This document shows, one piece after another, positions 1-9,526 of a stretch of 64,000 nt of DNA. This DNA comes from Bradyrhizobium quebecense. GTDB taxonomy: Bacteria; Pseudomonadota; Alphaproteobacteria; Rhizobiales; Xanthobacteraceae. Location of the stretch: contig NZ_CP088022.1 in the NCBI RefSeq assembly GCF_013373795.3, forward strand, positions 2,542,001-2,606,000. The letters are read 5' to 3'. Within the stretch, counting starts at the first letter, position 1, and the number at the start of each line of letters is the position of its first letter. Below the pieces are notes generated by a model. That model had not been told where the DNA came from. It worked only from the letters and a program-made list of their open reading frames with translations, and did no database searches. A program made the position numbers and the translations under genes.

Positions 1-318
1 GAGCTGCCACAAATCGCGGTGCCGGCGGATTTCAGCAGGCGTTGGGTGCTCGAGGAGTTCGCCGGCCATCCGGAGCGCGCTCGCTGGCGCCAGGTGGCGG
101 ACGGTCCCGGCGGCCTGGTGATGGCCGCTGACGGCGCGCTGGTGCTGATGGCCCATGCGCGATTTCCCGCGCATATCGGCGTCTGGCTGCGCCAGGAGGG
201 CCGGGTGATCCATTGCGACGGCAAGGCGGGCGTGGCCTGCGAAACCGTCCTGGCGCTGCGCCAGGTGGGTTGGAAAAGCCTCATGTTCTTCGAGCCGGTG
301 ACATGCACGGATCTGTGA
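1..318 (+). CDS. NlpC/P60-like phage tail-assembly protein, 3' part only
   Basis: The frame is open from the first base, so the gene starts before the window; a GTG at 19 is probably internal. What remains is about 105 residues. The stretch AHIGVWL...RVIHC resembles the second half of NlpC/P60 peptidase domains, where a catalytic histidine precedes a short strand. In lambdoid phages such a protein (gpK-like) is encoded just before the tail-tip protein, and that is the position here. The catalytic cysteine would lie upstream and cannot be checked. Assignment rests on a short motif plus gene order. Confidence 0.55.
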   Translation, partial: ELPQIAVPADFSRRWVLEEFAGHPERARWRQVADGPGGLVMAADGALVLMAHARFPAHIGVWLRQEGRVIHCDGKAGVACETVLALRQVGWKSLMFFEPVTCTDL

Positions 319-3300
319 AGCGATTGCCCAAGCCGCCGGCGAGCTCGCCGGCGCGTCCGCGAGCTCGTCGCGAGCGGCGGAGCGACGCCGCGCGCCAGCC
401 GGTGCTGCATCTGGTGATGCCCGGCCTCGAGGTCGGCCGCGCCGAGCCGCGCCCGCGGGAGACCGTCACGGCTTTCCTGCGGCGTACAGGCTGGGCCGTG
501 CGCGATCGGGAATTCGGCTGGCAGTTCAAGAAAGGCCTGCCGACCGTCCTCGAGATCAACGGCGAGGCCGTGCTGCGCAGGGATTGGCGGTCGCGCCGCA
601 TCGGACCGGCCGACGCGGTTCGCTTCATGTCCTATCCGCTCGGCGGCGGCCAGGGCGGCGGCAACGCGGTCAAGCAGGTCATCGGGCTGGTCGCGCTGGT
701 TGCTGTCTCGGCCTTCGCAATCTGGGCAGGTCCGGCGCTGTTTGGGGCCGGCACGTTTGGCGCACTCGCGACGACCGCTGGGATCGGTATCGGCGGCTCG
801 CTGCTGGTTAACGCCCTGGTCGCGCCAAAGGCCGGCGCGACCAATACGCCGACCGCAACACAGGATCAGATCTATTCGGTCGCAGCGCAGGGCAACGTCG
901 CCAAGCTCGGCCAGCCCTTGCCGGTCTGGTATGGCCGCGTGAAGGACTATCCGGATTTCGCCGCGACGCCCTGGGGCGAGTTCGTGGCCAACGATCAATA
1001 CCTCAACGTCCTGCTGTCACCGACCATGGGCAGCATGCAATACGAGGCGGTCTATGTTGACGATACCGTGTTCTGGGACGCGACTAATGGGATCGCTGCG
1101 GCGTTCACCGACGCGCAGATCGCCTTTTATGAGCCCGGCAGCCCGGTCACGCTGTTCCCGACCAACGTCGATCAGTCCGCCGAGGTCAGCGGCCAGCAGC
1201 TGCCATCGGGGACCGGGACGTCAGGCGGCCAGTATGATGCGAACGGCAACCCGTTCGGCGCCTCGGCGCGGTCTCCCGGCGCCTGGATCGGGCCGTTCGC
1301 GGCAAATCCTGCGGGCACGCTGGCGCAATCGCTGGCCGTCGATTTCGTCTTTGCGGCTGGCTGCTACACGGTCAACGGCAAGGATGGCTCTATCGGCTAT
1401 TCAAACGTCGGCCTGACCGCGGAATATGCGACCTGCGACAACGCCGGCGCGCAGACCGGACCGTTCAACCCGCTGTTTTCGATCGTGCGGCAGTATGGCT
1501 CGCAGGCGCCGGTCCGCGACAGCGTCAAGGTCGACGTTGCGCCTGGCCGGTATCTGGTCCGCTTTCGCCGCGAGGACGCCGAGCTGTCCGGGACCGGCGG
1601 CAGTAACTCCGTGCTCTGGGCAGGCCTGCGCTCGTTCCTGAAAGGAAACAATTCATTTCCCGACGTCTCGACGATCGCGATCCGGTTGAAGGCGTCGCAG
1701 TCGACGCAGGGCGCCTATAAGTTCGGCGTGCTGGGCACCCGCAAGCTGCCGGTCTGGAATGGTGCGGCCTTCGTCACGCAGGCGACGCGCAACCCGGCAT
1801 GGGCATTCCTCGATGCGGTGACGAGCGGGCAATACGGATCTGGGTTGTCGATCGCCAAGGTCGACTTTAACGCCGTCGTGAATCACGCCGCTGGCTGCGC
1901 TGCGCGCGGCGACACGTTCGATTATCGGTTTACGACGGCTGTCGCCGTGCCGGACGCGCTGAACAAGATCCTGGCGCCGTCTCGAGCGCAGCATTTCTGG
2001 CTTGGCGATACCGTCTCGATCGTCCGCGACGAATGGCGCGACGTTCCGACCATGCTGCTGACCGATCGTGAGATCGTTCGGGATTCGATGCAGGTCAGTT
2101 TCACCATGCTCGGCGAGGAAGATCCTGACGCCGTCGTGGTCGAGTATGTCGACGAGGGCACCTGGCGGCCGGCGCAGGTCCAATATCCGCCCGACAGCGA
2201 CACATTCACGTCGGTCAATGCGGAGACCAAACGCGTCGACGGCATCGTCAACCGCGACCAGGCGTTTCGGGAATGCGCGTTCTATTACCTGCAATCGATC
2301 TATCGGCGGGAAAACGTCGCGCTCGGCTCTGAATACGAGGGCAGGGCGATCACGCGCGGATCTGTCGTCAGGGTTCAATCCGATCTGCCGGAGACCTATG
2401 GCTACGGCGGCGCCGTCGTCGGCGTCGCCGGCGCGACGCTGACGCTCAACCCGGCGCCGGTCTGGGACAGCGGGCCGTTCTATATGCGCCTGCGGAAGCC
2501 GAACGGGAAATTCTTTGGCCCGGTACTGTGCAGCCGCGGCGTCGACGATCGGCACGCCGTTCTTGATGCCGCCGGCCTGGCTGCGGCCGAGGTGGCGCAG
2601 GCGACGACGCTGGCGGCCGTCCTGGCCCGCGAGGACGGCGCCGAATACCCGTCGTTTGACCTTGGCACGGGCGTAAGCCAATCGCGCCTTTGCGTGGTCC
2701 TGGACGGCTCGCCGAACGGCGACCAGTTCACGCTCAACATGGTGGTTGATGACCAGCGGGTTCATGCGACGGATCTCGGCAACCCGCCGGTGCTGCCGAG
2801 CGCGCAGTATCCGTCAAACGACAAGGTTCCGCTGGTCTTTGGGCTCAATGCCTACATCAGCCAGGGCACGGCCGAGCCGCGGCTGTTCGCGAGCTGGTTC
2901 CCGACCGCTGGCGCGATCTACTACGTCGCCGGCGTCTCCTATGACGAGGGCAAGAATTGGACGCAGGTCTATGAGGCGGCCGAAAACCAGTTCGATACGG
3001 TCGTCAGCCTGGCCGCGGTGCGTCTGCGCGTCCAGGCGGTCAACGCGACCATGCGCGGCGCCTATTCGACCGTCGACCTCGAGGCGCCGACCGTCAAGCT
3101 GTCGCCCGGATTGGTCACGCTCGAGTCGTTCAACGCGGCGCTGAAAAAGCAGGTCACGGAAGTCGAGGACCAGAACAACGACGAGATCAATACCGCGCTG
3201 GCAGCGATCGCTGCGAGCGCAGCCAACCAGGACGCGCGCAACTGGCTCGACAAAAAGTCCATCAAGTCGGAAATGTCAGCCCGCGTCGGCGCGGCGTTTG

Positions 3301-3812
3301 CGCAGATCGCCACGGTCCAGACCGTTGCGGTCAATGCGCAGCAGGCCGTCGCGGATCTCAGCACGTCGGTTACGGCGCAATTCGGTGACGTCAATGCGTC
3401 AATTAACGAGCAGTCGACGGCGATCGCGCAGCTCGACGGATATGCCGCCGCGGCCTGGTCGCTGACGACCAACGTCAACGGCTACATTGCCGGCATCCAG
3501 CTGGTGAATGGCGGGTCCGGGATCTCCGCGTTCACCGTCCTCGCTAACAAATTCCAGATCCAGCTACCGGGCTACAACGGCGATTTGCCGAAGGCGGTCT
3601 TTACGGTTGGCACCATCGGCGGCGTCGCCTCGATCGGCATCACGGCGAATATGTATCTCGACGGCGTCCTGACCGCCCGTATGATGAATGTCGGCGTATT
3701 GAGCGCGATCACGGCCAACGTCGGCACGCTGACGGCGGGCGTCATCCAAAGCACATCGGGTCTGATGGTCATAAACCTGACCGGCGGCACCATCACGATC
3801 TCCGACTCGTGA
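303..3812 (+). CDS. Phage tail-tip / host-specificity protein (gpJ-like)
   Basis: A protein of about 1169 residues if it starts at the ATG at 303, which overlaps the previous stop by 16 bases; a longer frame opens at 213 but would overlap far more. The N-terminus has a small globular region containing GLPTVLEINGE, then a hydrophobic stretch near residues 125-165, then long beta-rich repeats and a late Ala-rich helical segment (near 1000-1080). Size, position at the end of the tail genes and general architecture fit tail-tip J proteins, which contact the host receptor. The C-terminal 130 residues, rich in Gly, Thr and Val, look like a receptor-binding or trimerising end. Confidence 0.75.
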   Translation: MHGSVKRLPKPPASSPARPRARRERRSDAARQPVLHLVMPGLEVGRAEPRPRETVTAFLRRTGWAVRDREFGWQFKKGLPTVLEINGEAVLRRDWRSRRIGPADAVRFMSYPLGGGQGGGNAVKQVIGLVALVAVSAFAIWAGPALFGAGTFGALATTAGIGIGGSLLVNALVAPKAGATNTPTATQDQIYSVAAQGNVAKLGQPLPVWYGRVKDYPDFAATPWGEFVANDQYLNVLLSPTMGSMQYEAVYVDDTVFWDATNGIAAAFTDAQIAFYEPGSPVTLFPTNVDQSAEVSGQQLPSGTGTSGGQYDANGNPFGASARSPGAWIGPFAANPAGTLAQSLAVDFVFAAGCYTVNGKDGSIGYSNVGLTAEYATCDNAGAQTGPFNPLFSIVRQYGSQAPVRDSVKVDVAPGRYLVRFRREDAELSGTGGSNSVLWAGLRSFLKGNNSFPDVSTIAIRLKASQSTQGAYKFGVLGTRKLPVWNGAAFVTQATRNPAWAFLDAVTSGQYGSGLSIAKVDFNAVVNHAAGCAARGDTFDYRFTTAVAVPDALNKILAPSRAQHFWLGDTVSIVRDEWRDVPTMLLTDREIVRDSMQVSFTMLGEEDPDAVVVEYVDEGTWRPAQVQYPPDSDTFTSVNAETKRVDGIVNRDQAFRECAFYYLQSIYRRENVALGSEYEGRAITRGSVVRVQSDLPETYGYGGAVVGVAGATLTLNPAPVWDSGPFYMRLRKPNGKFFGPVLCSRGVDDRHAVLDAAGLAAAEVAQATTLAAVLAREDGAEYPSFDLGTGVSQSRLCVVLDGSPNGDQFTLNMVVDDQRVHATDLGNPPVLPSAQYPSNDKVPLVFGLNAYISQGTAEPRLFASWFPTAGAIYYVAGVSYDEGKNWTQVYEAAENQFDTVVSLAAVRLRVQAVNATMRGAYSTVDLEAPTVKLSPGLVTLESFNAALKKQVTEVEDQNNDEINTALAAIAASAANQDARNWLDKKSIKSEMSARVGAAFAQIATVQTVAVNAQQAVADLSTSVTAQFGDVNASINEQSTAIAQLDGYAAAAWSLTTNVNGYIAGIQLVNGGSGISAFTVLANKFQIQLPGYNGDLPKAVFTVGTIGGVASIGITANMYLDGVLTARMMNVGVLSAITANVGTLTAGVIQSTSGLMVINLTGGTITISDS

Positions 3813-4240
3813 CCAAGCGCATCTATATCGCTGCGGATCGCGTCACGGTTTCCAAGCCGGGCTATGACGCCGAAAACCCGCCGGCCGTCGACTACAAATA
3901 TTTGTCGCTGGATTCGCGTTTGAACCAGGGGCGGCCGCTCGAGGTCGGCCTGTTTCCGAGCAATGTGTTTGGCAGCGGCAAGGTCTTTTACTCGACGACC
4001 TATCCGCATCCGCCGGCCGTCGACATCGTCGCCTATAGCATCCCGTCCGCTGGCGTTGCGTTGTACTCAAAGGCGATGGTTTGCCGGGATGCGAATTCGA
4101 GCATTGCTTATCAGCGCTCGAGCTGGGTGCCGATCCTATACACGGACGGGTTTCTGATTTCTGACGACTGGCGATATCGGCGCTCGCGCATCATGGGGAC
4201 GGGCGTCAACCTCTACTATATCGCCTGGCAGGTCTGGTGA
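3809..4240 (+). CDS. Small phage structural protein, tandem family member 1
   Basis: A 143-residue protein beginning at GTG inside a 4-base GTGA overlap with the tail-tip gene, so probably translationally coupled. It is rich in aromatic residues and beta-prone. The N-terminal half has the pattern VS-PG-D followed by LDSR, which recurs in the next two genes. The C-terminus ends in an aromatic strand (YYIAWQVW). Function is not recognised. The position suggests a tail-tip accessory or receptor-contacting protein, which is inference. Confidence 0.7.
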   Translation: MTKRIYIAADRVTVSKPGYDAENPPAVDYKYLSLDSRLNQGRPLEVGLFPSNVFGSGKVFYSTTYPHPPAVDIVAYSIPSAGVALYSKAMVCRDANSSIAYQRSSWVPILYTDGFLISDDWRYRRSRIMGTGVNLYYIAWQVW

Positions 4241-4241
4241 G

Positions 4242-4679
4242 ATGCCCCGGCGCTTTCACGCGGGCTACAATTCGTTCCTTGGTGCCTACGGCGTGTGGCT
4301 ATCGCGGCCAGGCGTCGACGTGCTGGCGACCGCTAGCAACTCCGACTTTCTGCTGCGGTCGGAAACCAAGAATGACCAGATCGTCATGTCGGGGTCGATC
4401 TATCTGCCGATCGGCAGCGGCGACCAGAACATCCCTTATCCGGCGACGTTCACGAGAACGCCCTATGTGTGGTTCGAGGCATACATCGACAGCGGCGTGG
4501 TCGCGTATCCCTACAATCTCGGCATGGCGGCGCGCGACATCACGGTCAGCGGCGTGCTGACCTATGAGGTCGGCATGGGCCTGACGTTCTGGAACAACAA
4601 GATCACGCTGAACAACAGCAGCTCCGATTATAATTTCTACGTGGATTACATGATCTTCCACCGCAGCCTTGGTCTCTGA
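4242..4679 (+). CDS. Small phage structural protein, tandem family member 2
   Basis: A 145-residue protein starting one base after the previous stop. It carries the motif LSRPGVDV near residue 20, matching SVSLPGVDV of the next protein and VSKPGYD of the previous one, and then an alternating aromatic/hydrophobic pattern (YPATFTRTPYVWFEAY) seen at the same place in its neighbours. No signal peptide or membrane segment. Function unknown; likely a paralogue of its two neighbours. Confidence 0.7.
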   Translation: MPRRFHAGYNSFLGAYGVWLSRPGVDVLATASNSDFLLRSETKNDQIVMSGSIYLPIGSGDQNIPYPATFTRTPYVWFEAYIDSGVVAYPYNLGMAARDITVSGVLTYEVGMGLTFWNNKITLNNSSSDYNFYVDYMIFHRSLGL

Positions 4680-5083
4680 TGGTCAAGCGGGTTTTGATCC
4701 AGTCCGGCGCCGGCGCCGCAATGAGCGTGAGCCTGCCGGGCGTCGACGTGACCACGGCGAACATCGACCAGATGGTTTTCGATTCGCGCTGGTCGGGTCA
4801 TCAGTTCTACGCCTCGGGCATACTCGACAGCTCGCAGGACTCGGTCGCGACGTTTTTCTTTCCATCGACGCTCGACGCCGTTCCGTTCCTGGCGGCCTAC
4901 ACGGACACGAACATCACGCTCGCGCCTGGGAGCCAGTATCTGGGCTTTACAAATTTTCGGGGCAACAACTCCGACTATTGGGTTTACGCGCAGGTCACGA
5001 CCTCGTCGCTGCAGTTCCGGTTCAAATTCGGCAACCAGGTCGGCCGCCTTTACTTCGCACTTTTCAGGAGGATCGCAGGATGA
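4679..5083 (+). CDS. Small phage structural protein, tandem family member 3
   Basis: A 134-residue protein that overlaps the previous stop by one base. It shows SVSLPGVDV, then VFDSR, then VPFLAAYTD, in the same order and spacing as the related blocks of the two preceding genes, and ends in an aromatic beta segment (LYFALFRRIAG). Three adjacent genes of near-equal size with this shared pattern suggest local duplication followed by strong divergence. No known domain recognised. Confidence 0.7.
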   Translation: MVKRVLIQSGAGAAMSVSLPGVDVTTANIDQMVFDSRWSGHQFYASGILDSSQDSVATFFFPSTLDAVPFLAAYTDTNITLAPGSQYLGFTNFRGNNSDYWVYAQVTTSSLQFRFKFGNQVGRLYFALFRRIAG

Positions 5084-5634
5084 CGGGGGTAACGCTCGAC
5101 GGGGCATGGGCTGTTGCCGGCTATCTGCCGCCTGGTGGCAGCGCGCAGGCTGCCGCAGGAGGCGCGGAGACGGCCGCGCTCGAGGAGCCGGCAGCCGCCA
5201 GCAGGCCCAAGGTGATTGTCCGGCACGACGGCAACGGCGTGATTACGGCCGTCACGCTGCAGGTCGAGATGGGGATGGAAACGCTGTCCGAGAAGTATGC
5301 AGAGATGGGCATCCCGCACATTCTCTATGACGGCGAGGTCGATATCGCCAACGCCTGGGTGAAGAACGGCGAGGTTGTGCCGAAACTCGACGTCGAGATC
5401 TCCGGCGAGCTCCGCACGGTCAAGGCGGACGGCGAGGATCTGCTCCAGCTGACGGTTTCGCCGGCAGAGTTCGATGCGACCGTCGCGCTCGACGGCGTCA
5501 TGGTGCATTTCGAGCATGTGACCGATGGAATGCTCTCGTTCGCGGTCGATCATCCGGGCATCTATGCGATTTTCATCGCGCCGGCGCATCCGTATCGGCT
5601 CAAGCGTCTAGACGTCGAGGCGGTTGCGCCATGA
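5080..5634 (+). CDS. Hypothetical phage protein
   Basis: A 184-residue protein. The start at 5080 is chosen because an AGGAGG ribosome site ends about ten bases upstream and the ATG makes a 4-base ATGA overlap with the previous gene; an open frame extends further upstream but lies inside that gene. The first 45 residues are Ala/Gly-rich. The rest has a mixed alpha/beta character with MGMETLSEKYAEMGIPHILYDGE and ends in a hydrophobic IYAIFIAPAHPY. No family recognised. Its place between tail proteins and the fibre suggests a structural or chaperone role. Confidence 0.65.
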   Translation: MTGVTLDGAWAVAGYLPPGGSAQAAAGGAETAALEEPAAASRPKVIVRHDGNGVITAVTLQVEMGMETLSEKYAEMGIPHILYDGEVDIANAWVKNGEVVPKLDVEISGELRTVKADGEDLLQLTVSPAEFDATVALDGVMVHFEHVTDGMLSFAVDHPGIYAIFIAPAHPYRLKRLDVEAVAP

Positions 5635-6002
5635 GGGTGAGTGTCATCGAGGTCAAGCGGAAGCGCGTCGAGGCAATCGTCAACGAGCGCTACATGGTCG
5701 ACGGTCACGATATCGCGCACGATCGCAAGCGGGCGCTGGCTGCCGCTGTTGCTGCCGGCGGCGAGCCATCGGCCGAGTTCACGGCGGCGGCGGCCGTCGA
5801 GGGCGTCACGCCGCAGGCGCTGGCGCAGACGATCCTCGCCAAGCCGGACGAGCTGATGACCAAAGAGAACAAGCGGCGATCGATGGTCGTTCGGACGCGC
5901 GCGGCCAAGACGGTCGCCGAGCTCCAGGCGATCCAGGCCGAGGCCGACGCGGCGGCGGCGCCGGCGCCGACGTCTCGCATCTTTTTGCAGGAAGGACCGT
6001 AG
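5631..6002 (+). CDS. Hypothetical phage protein, charged and helical
   Basis: A 123-residue protein overlapping the previous stop by four bases (ATGA). It is Ala-rich and charged, with predicted helices and no membrane segment. It sits directly before the tail-fibre gene with three bases between. A role in fibre assembly is possible from position only; no motif supports it. Confidence 0.6.
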   Translation: MRVSVIEVKRKRVEAIVNERYMVDGHDIAHDRKRALAAAVAAGGEPSAEFTAAAAVEGVTPQALAQTILAKPDELMTKENKRRSMVVRTRAAKTVAELQAIQAEADAAAAPAPTSRIFLQEGP

Positions 6003-6005
6003 TCA

Positions 6006-7868
6006 ATGACCGCGCTCTCGAGCTATTCGACCGGTACGATCTCTGTCGCGGCAAACGGGACGGCCGTCACGGGTGTCGGGACAATCTGGTCCGGCACCAA
6101 TGTTCGGCCTGGCGACATCCTGCAGATCGGCAATTTTCAGACGATCATCGCTGACGTCACCGACCCGACGCATCTCGTGATTCCGCCATGGGGCGGCGGC
6201 GCACAGGCCGGCGTCGCCTATGTCATCTGGAAAGCCTCGTCTCAGCGCATCGCCGGCGCGCAGGTGATCGGTGACGTTTCAAATCTGATCGCGGCGCTGA
6301 ACACGTCGGGTTTCTTTTGGTTCGTCGACGCGTCACTCGCCGCGCCCGATCCTTCGCTCGGCTCGGACGGTCAGTATGCGCTGCAGCCGACGACCGGGAA
6401 AATGTGGTTTCATAGCGCGGGCGCCTGGTCCTATCTCGGCATCTACAGGGGTTTCAGCTTTCGCGGGGTTTACGACAACGCCGCGACCTATTCGGTCGGC
6501 GATGTGCAGACGACTGCAGGAACGTCCTATGTCTGGATCAACCCTGCGCCGGGATCGGGGCATCCGGCGCCGGACGCGACATACTGGCAGGTCCTGGCTT
6601 CCAAGGGTGACAAGGGCGATACCGGCGCCGTGCCGTGGAGCAGCGCGACGGCTTGGGCAACGGGCACGAATTACGTAGCCGCGCCGCCGGCCTCGATCGT
6701 GGTGCATCCGATCAACAAAAACCTTTATCAGTGCATCGTCCCGCATCTGTCGGGGAATTTCGCAACCGATCTGGCGGCCGGAAAATGGCTGCTACTCGCT
6801 CAGAGCGCAACCGAGGCGACGAGCGCGACCGCGCTGGCGATCGGTAGCCCGGGAACGAAAGTGTTCTCAGCGGTCACAGGGTTTGCGTATCAGAACGGCG
6901 TCCGGCTGCGCGCATCGTCGAATGCCTCGCCGACCAATTGGATGGAGGGCGTTTGTCTCTACGATTCTGTTGCGCAGATCATTACGATGACGGTCGACAA
7001 GGCGAATGGTGTCGGCACGTTCGGAGACTGGAATTTCAACCGCGTCGGTCAGCTCGGCGCGGGCGATCTGACGTCGAGCCTCAATCTTGCCGAGCTGACG
7101 AACAAGCCGGCTGCGGTGGTCAATCTCGGCATTCCCGGACTACTGAGGGGCTATCAGTCGGGCTTGAAGATCAGCGCTCCAGGCGGGGTCGCCAACTTCA
7201 CTTTAACCGCCGGCGTTGTAGCTGATCGCAACGCGACCGACATGATTACGCTTGCAGCTGCGCTAAATAAGACGAGCGGCGCATGGGCTGCCGGTAATGG
7301 CCTTGGCTGCCTGGATACCGGCGCGATGACGGTCGGCTTTTACCATGTCTTCGTGATTAGAAATCCGACCGGCTCGGGCTCGGTCGATGCTGTCATATCT
7401 CGAAGCGCAACCGCTCCAACTCTGCCGGGCGGCTATGCGCTGTTTCGCCGGCGCGGCGTCGTTTATTGGAACGGCACCGTATTCTCTCAGCTGTTGGTAC
7501 GCGGAAACGAGTTCATCTGGCCGGGCGTCTCGATCGACGTGAACGTGACCAACCTCGGAACAGCGCTGACGACTTACTCCCTCGCAAGTATTCCGACCGG
7601 AATCCAGGTGCAAGCCATTCTGACCGTCATCGGCTGGAGCGCGACGCAAAACGTGCAGTGGTGGGTCCATGACGTCGCGATGGTCGACACCGCGCCAAAC
7701 TTCTCAAACGGTGCGACAGCGACAGAAGTGACAAACGCCGCAATGGGCAACTTCTCTGAAATTCGAGTGTGGACTGACACGAATGCGAATGTCGCCGCCA
7801 GGGCGAGCGCTGCATCAACGGTACTCCGCATCGCGACGCGCGGCTGGTTTGATCCATTGGAGGTCTGA
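6006..7868 (+). CDS. Phage tail-fibre protein
   Basis: A 620-residue protein beginning MTALSSYSTGTISVAANGTAVTGVGT, an N-terminus typical of siphovirus fibres that attach to the tail tip. A short collagen-like run, SKGDKGDTGAV, lies near residue 200 and is common in fibre shafts. The preceding part has carbohydrate-binding-like repeats around Tyr/Trp (FRGVYDNAATYSVGDVQ, then YVWINP). The C-terminal half is Ser/Thr/Ala-rich with no recognised domain and would hold the receptor-binding tip. Confidence 0.8.
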   Translation: MTALSSYSTGTISVAANGTAVTGVGTIWSGTNVRPGDILQIGNFQTIIADVTDPTHLVIPPWGGGAQAGVAYVIWKASSQRIAGAQVIGDVSNLIAALNTSGFFWFVDASLAAPDPSLGSDGQYALQPTTGKMWFHSAGAWSYLGIYRGFSFRGVYDNAATYSVGDVQTTAGTSYVWINPAPGSGHPAPDATYWQVLASKGDKGDTGAVPWSSATAWATGTNYVAAPPASIVVHPINKNLYQCIVPHLSGNFATDLAAGKWLLLAQSATEATSATALAIGSPGTKVFSAVTGFAYQNGVRLRASSNASPTNWMEGVCLYDSVAQIITMTVDKANGVGTFGDWNFNRVGQLGAGDLTSSLNLAELTNKPAAVVNLGIPGLLRGYQSGLKISAPGGVANFTLTAGVVADRNATDMITLAAALNKTSGAWAAGNGLGCLDTGAMTVGFYHVFVIRNPTGSGSVDAVISRSATAPTLPGGYALFRRRGVVYWNGTVFSQLLVRGNEFIWPGVSIDVNVTNLGTALTTYSLASIPTGIQVQAILTVIGWSATQNVQWWVHDVAMVDTAPNFSNGATATEVTNAAMGNFSEIRVWTDTNANVAARASAASTVLRIATRGWFDPLEV

Positions 7869-7873
7869 TCGAT

Positions 7874-8233
7874 ATGGGATTTGTAGAGCGAAACAGCGCT
7901 GGTGAAATCGTCGGATGGTTTGGCTGCGAGCAGCCTGACCGCGTCCTCGAGCAGGTCGCCGACGATGATCCGGCGGTCGTTGCATTTCTGCAACCGCCGG
8001 CGCTGGCGCCGAGCGCCTGCACCAAGCTCGGCTTGAAGCGAGCCTATGACGAGCTCGGCAATTGGGCCGTGGTCCGAGCCGCGATCGCGGCGGATGCCTC
8101 TGTCCAGGAGGAATGGGATCTCGCGACGGAGCTCCGGCGTACAGATCCCTTGGTGCAACGCATGATTACGGCCCTCGGTCTGTCTGACGCGCAGGTCGAC
8201 CAGCTTCTCATTCGCGCAAACGCCCTGGTCTGA
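7874..8233 (+). CDS. Hypothetical phage protein downstream of the fibre
   Basis: A 119-residue protein starting five bases after the fibre stop. It begins MGFVERNSAGEIVGWFG and continues with an acidic helix, then a C-terminal helical part (LVQRMITALGLSDAQVDQLL). An N-terminal part reading like a statement of residue context and a helical C-terminus are common in small proteins after tail fibres, some of which act as fibre-assembly chaperones. That role is inferred from position. Confidence 0.6.
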   Translation: MGFVERNSAGEIVGWFGCEQPDRVLEQVADDDPAVVAFLQPPALAPSACTKLGLKRAYDELGNWAVVRAAIAADASVQEEWDLATELRRTDPLVQRMITALGLSDAQVDQLLIRANALV

Positions 8234-8275
8234 CCGGGCCGCGCGCCTCCGCTCCATCACAAAAGGACTAACACG

Positions 8276-9526
8276 ATGACCAGCGCAGTCATTTCTGCGA
8301 GCGCTATCGATTTGCATGGAATCTCCCACGCGACCTTTGACCTGATCGTCAGCGCCGAGGTCACCAGCCCGGCCTGGTATTCAAGGCATCTGAGCGGCGC
8401 GACCTGGCCCGGCGAACAGTCCGGCGTGACGATCGGTTGCGGCTATGACGTCGGCCAGACGACGCGGCAGCAGTTCCAGGCCGATTGGTCGGGCAAGATT
8501 CCGGACGCGATGTTGAGGGCGCTGGCGAAGTGCTGCGGCGTCACCGGGCCGGCGGCGGAGAAGCTGGCGCGCAGGCTGCGCGGCGTCGTCGATATCCCTT
8601 GGGACGTCGCGCTCGAGGTTTTCTCGAGCCACGACATTCCGCGCTATCTGGCGATCTGTCGGCGGCTGCTGCCTGGCTTCGACGAGCTCTCGCCGGATTG
8701 CAAAGGCGTCATCCTCTCGATCGCCTTCAACCGCGACGCCGGCGGCTTCAACAAGCCGGGACCGCGCTGGTCGGAGATGCGGCAGATCAAGGCCGCGATC
8801 GGCAGCGGCGAGCTCGCCAAGATCCCTGGCCTCATCCGCTCGATGAAACGGCTCTGGCCCGACAGCAAGGGCTTGCGCATCCGCCGCGACGACGAGGCGG
8901 CGCTGTTCGAGCGCGGCCTCGCAACGTGGCATCCGCATGAGCATGCGAAGCTCGCGACGACGCCGGCGCCGGTCGATCCGGACGCCGTCGCCTATGTGCA
9001 GGGACGGCTGCGCGAGCTCGGCTATTACGACGTCGGCCAGGTCGACGGCGAGCCCTCGCCGCAGGGTCGGACCGAGGGAATGATCCTGGCCTACCGCAAC
9101 GCGCGCGGCCTGCCGCTGACGCCGGTGATCGACGGCCAGCTGATCGCCGAGCTCGGCAAGCCGCAGGCGCCGCGGCCGGTCGCCGAGACGCGAGCGAGCG
9201 CGACCGTCGCGGATCTCCGCGACGAGGGCTCGCAGACCATCGCGCTGACCGATCGCGCCAAGGGATGGGCCGGCAAGATCTTCGGCAGCTCGACCGGCCT
9301 CGGGGGCGCCGGCGTGCTCGCCTGGCTTACGGACCGCGCGACACAGGTCTCGGCCGCAAAGGACGCGGTCGGCGCGCTCGGCCTGACGCCTGGCGCGATC
9401 CAGGCGATCGCGATCAGCATCGCCGCCCTGGTCGTCGTCGCCGGCGTCGGCGTCCTGGTCTGGTTCGTGGCCGACCAGCTCGAGCGGCGCCGCCTGGCTG
9501 ACTATCGCGCGGGGAAGCACGCATGA
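8276..9526 (+). CDS. Endolysin: lysozyme-like domain, peptidoglycan-binding domain, C-terminal membrane segment
   Basis: A 416-residue protein. Residues about 20-225 resemble a phage muramidase: Glu28 is followed at 51-58 by VTIGCGYD, the arrangement of a catalytic Glu before a TIGxGxD loop. Residues about 232-300 (YVQGRLRELGYYDVGQVDG) match the peptidoglycan-binding type 1 fold. A long hydrophobic helix lies near 372-398, followed by a basic tail, so the enzyme is probably membrane-anchored. AAAGGACTAACACG supplies the ribosome site. It starts the lysis module and overlaps the next gene by four bases. Confidence 0.8.
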   Translation: MTSAVISASAIDLHGISHATFDLIVSAEVTSPAWYSRHLSGATWPGEQSGVTIGCGYDVGQTTRQQFQADWSGKIPDAMLRALAKCCGVTGPAAEKLARRLRGVVDIPWDVALEVFSSHDIPRYLAICRRLLPGFDELSPDCKGVILSIAFNRDAGGFNKPGPRWSEMRQIKAAIGSGELAKIPGLIRSMKRLWPDSKGLRIRRDDEAALFERGLATWHPHEHAKLATTPAPVDPDAVAYVQGRLRELGYYDVGQVDGEPSPQGRTEGMILAYRNARGLPLTPVIDGQLIAELGKPQAPRPVAETRASATVADLRDEGSQTIALTDRAKGWAGKIFGSSTGLGGAGVLAWLTDRATQVSAAKDAVGALGLTPGAIQAIAISIAALVVVAGVGVLVWFVADQLERRRLADYRAGKHA

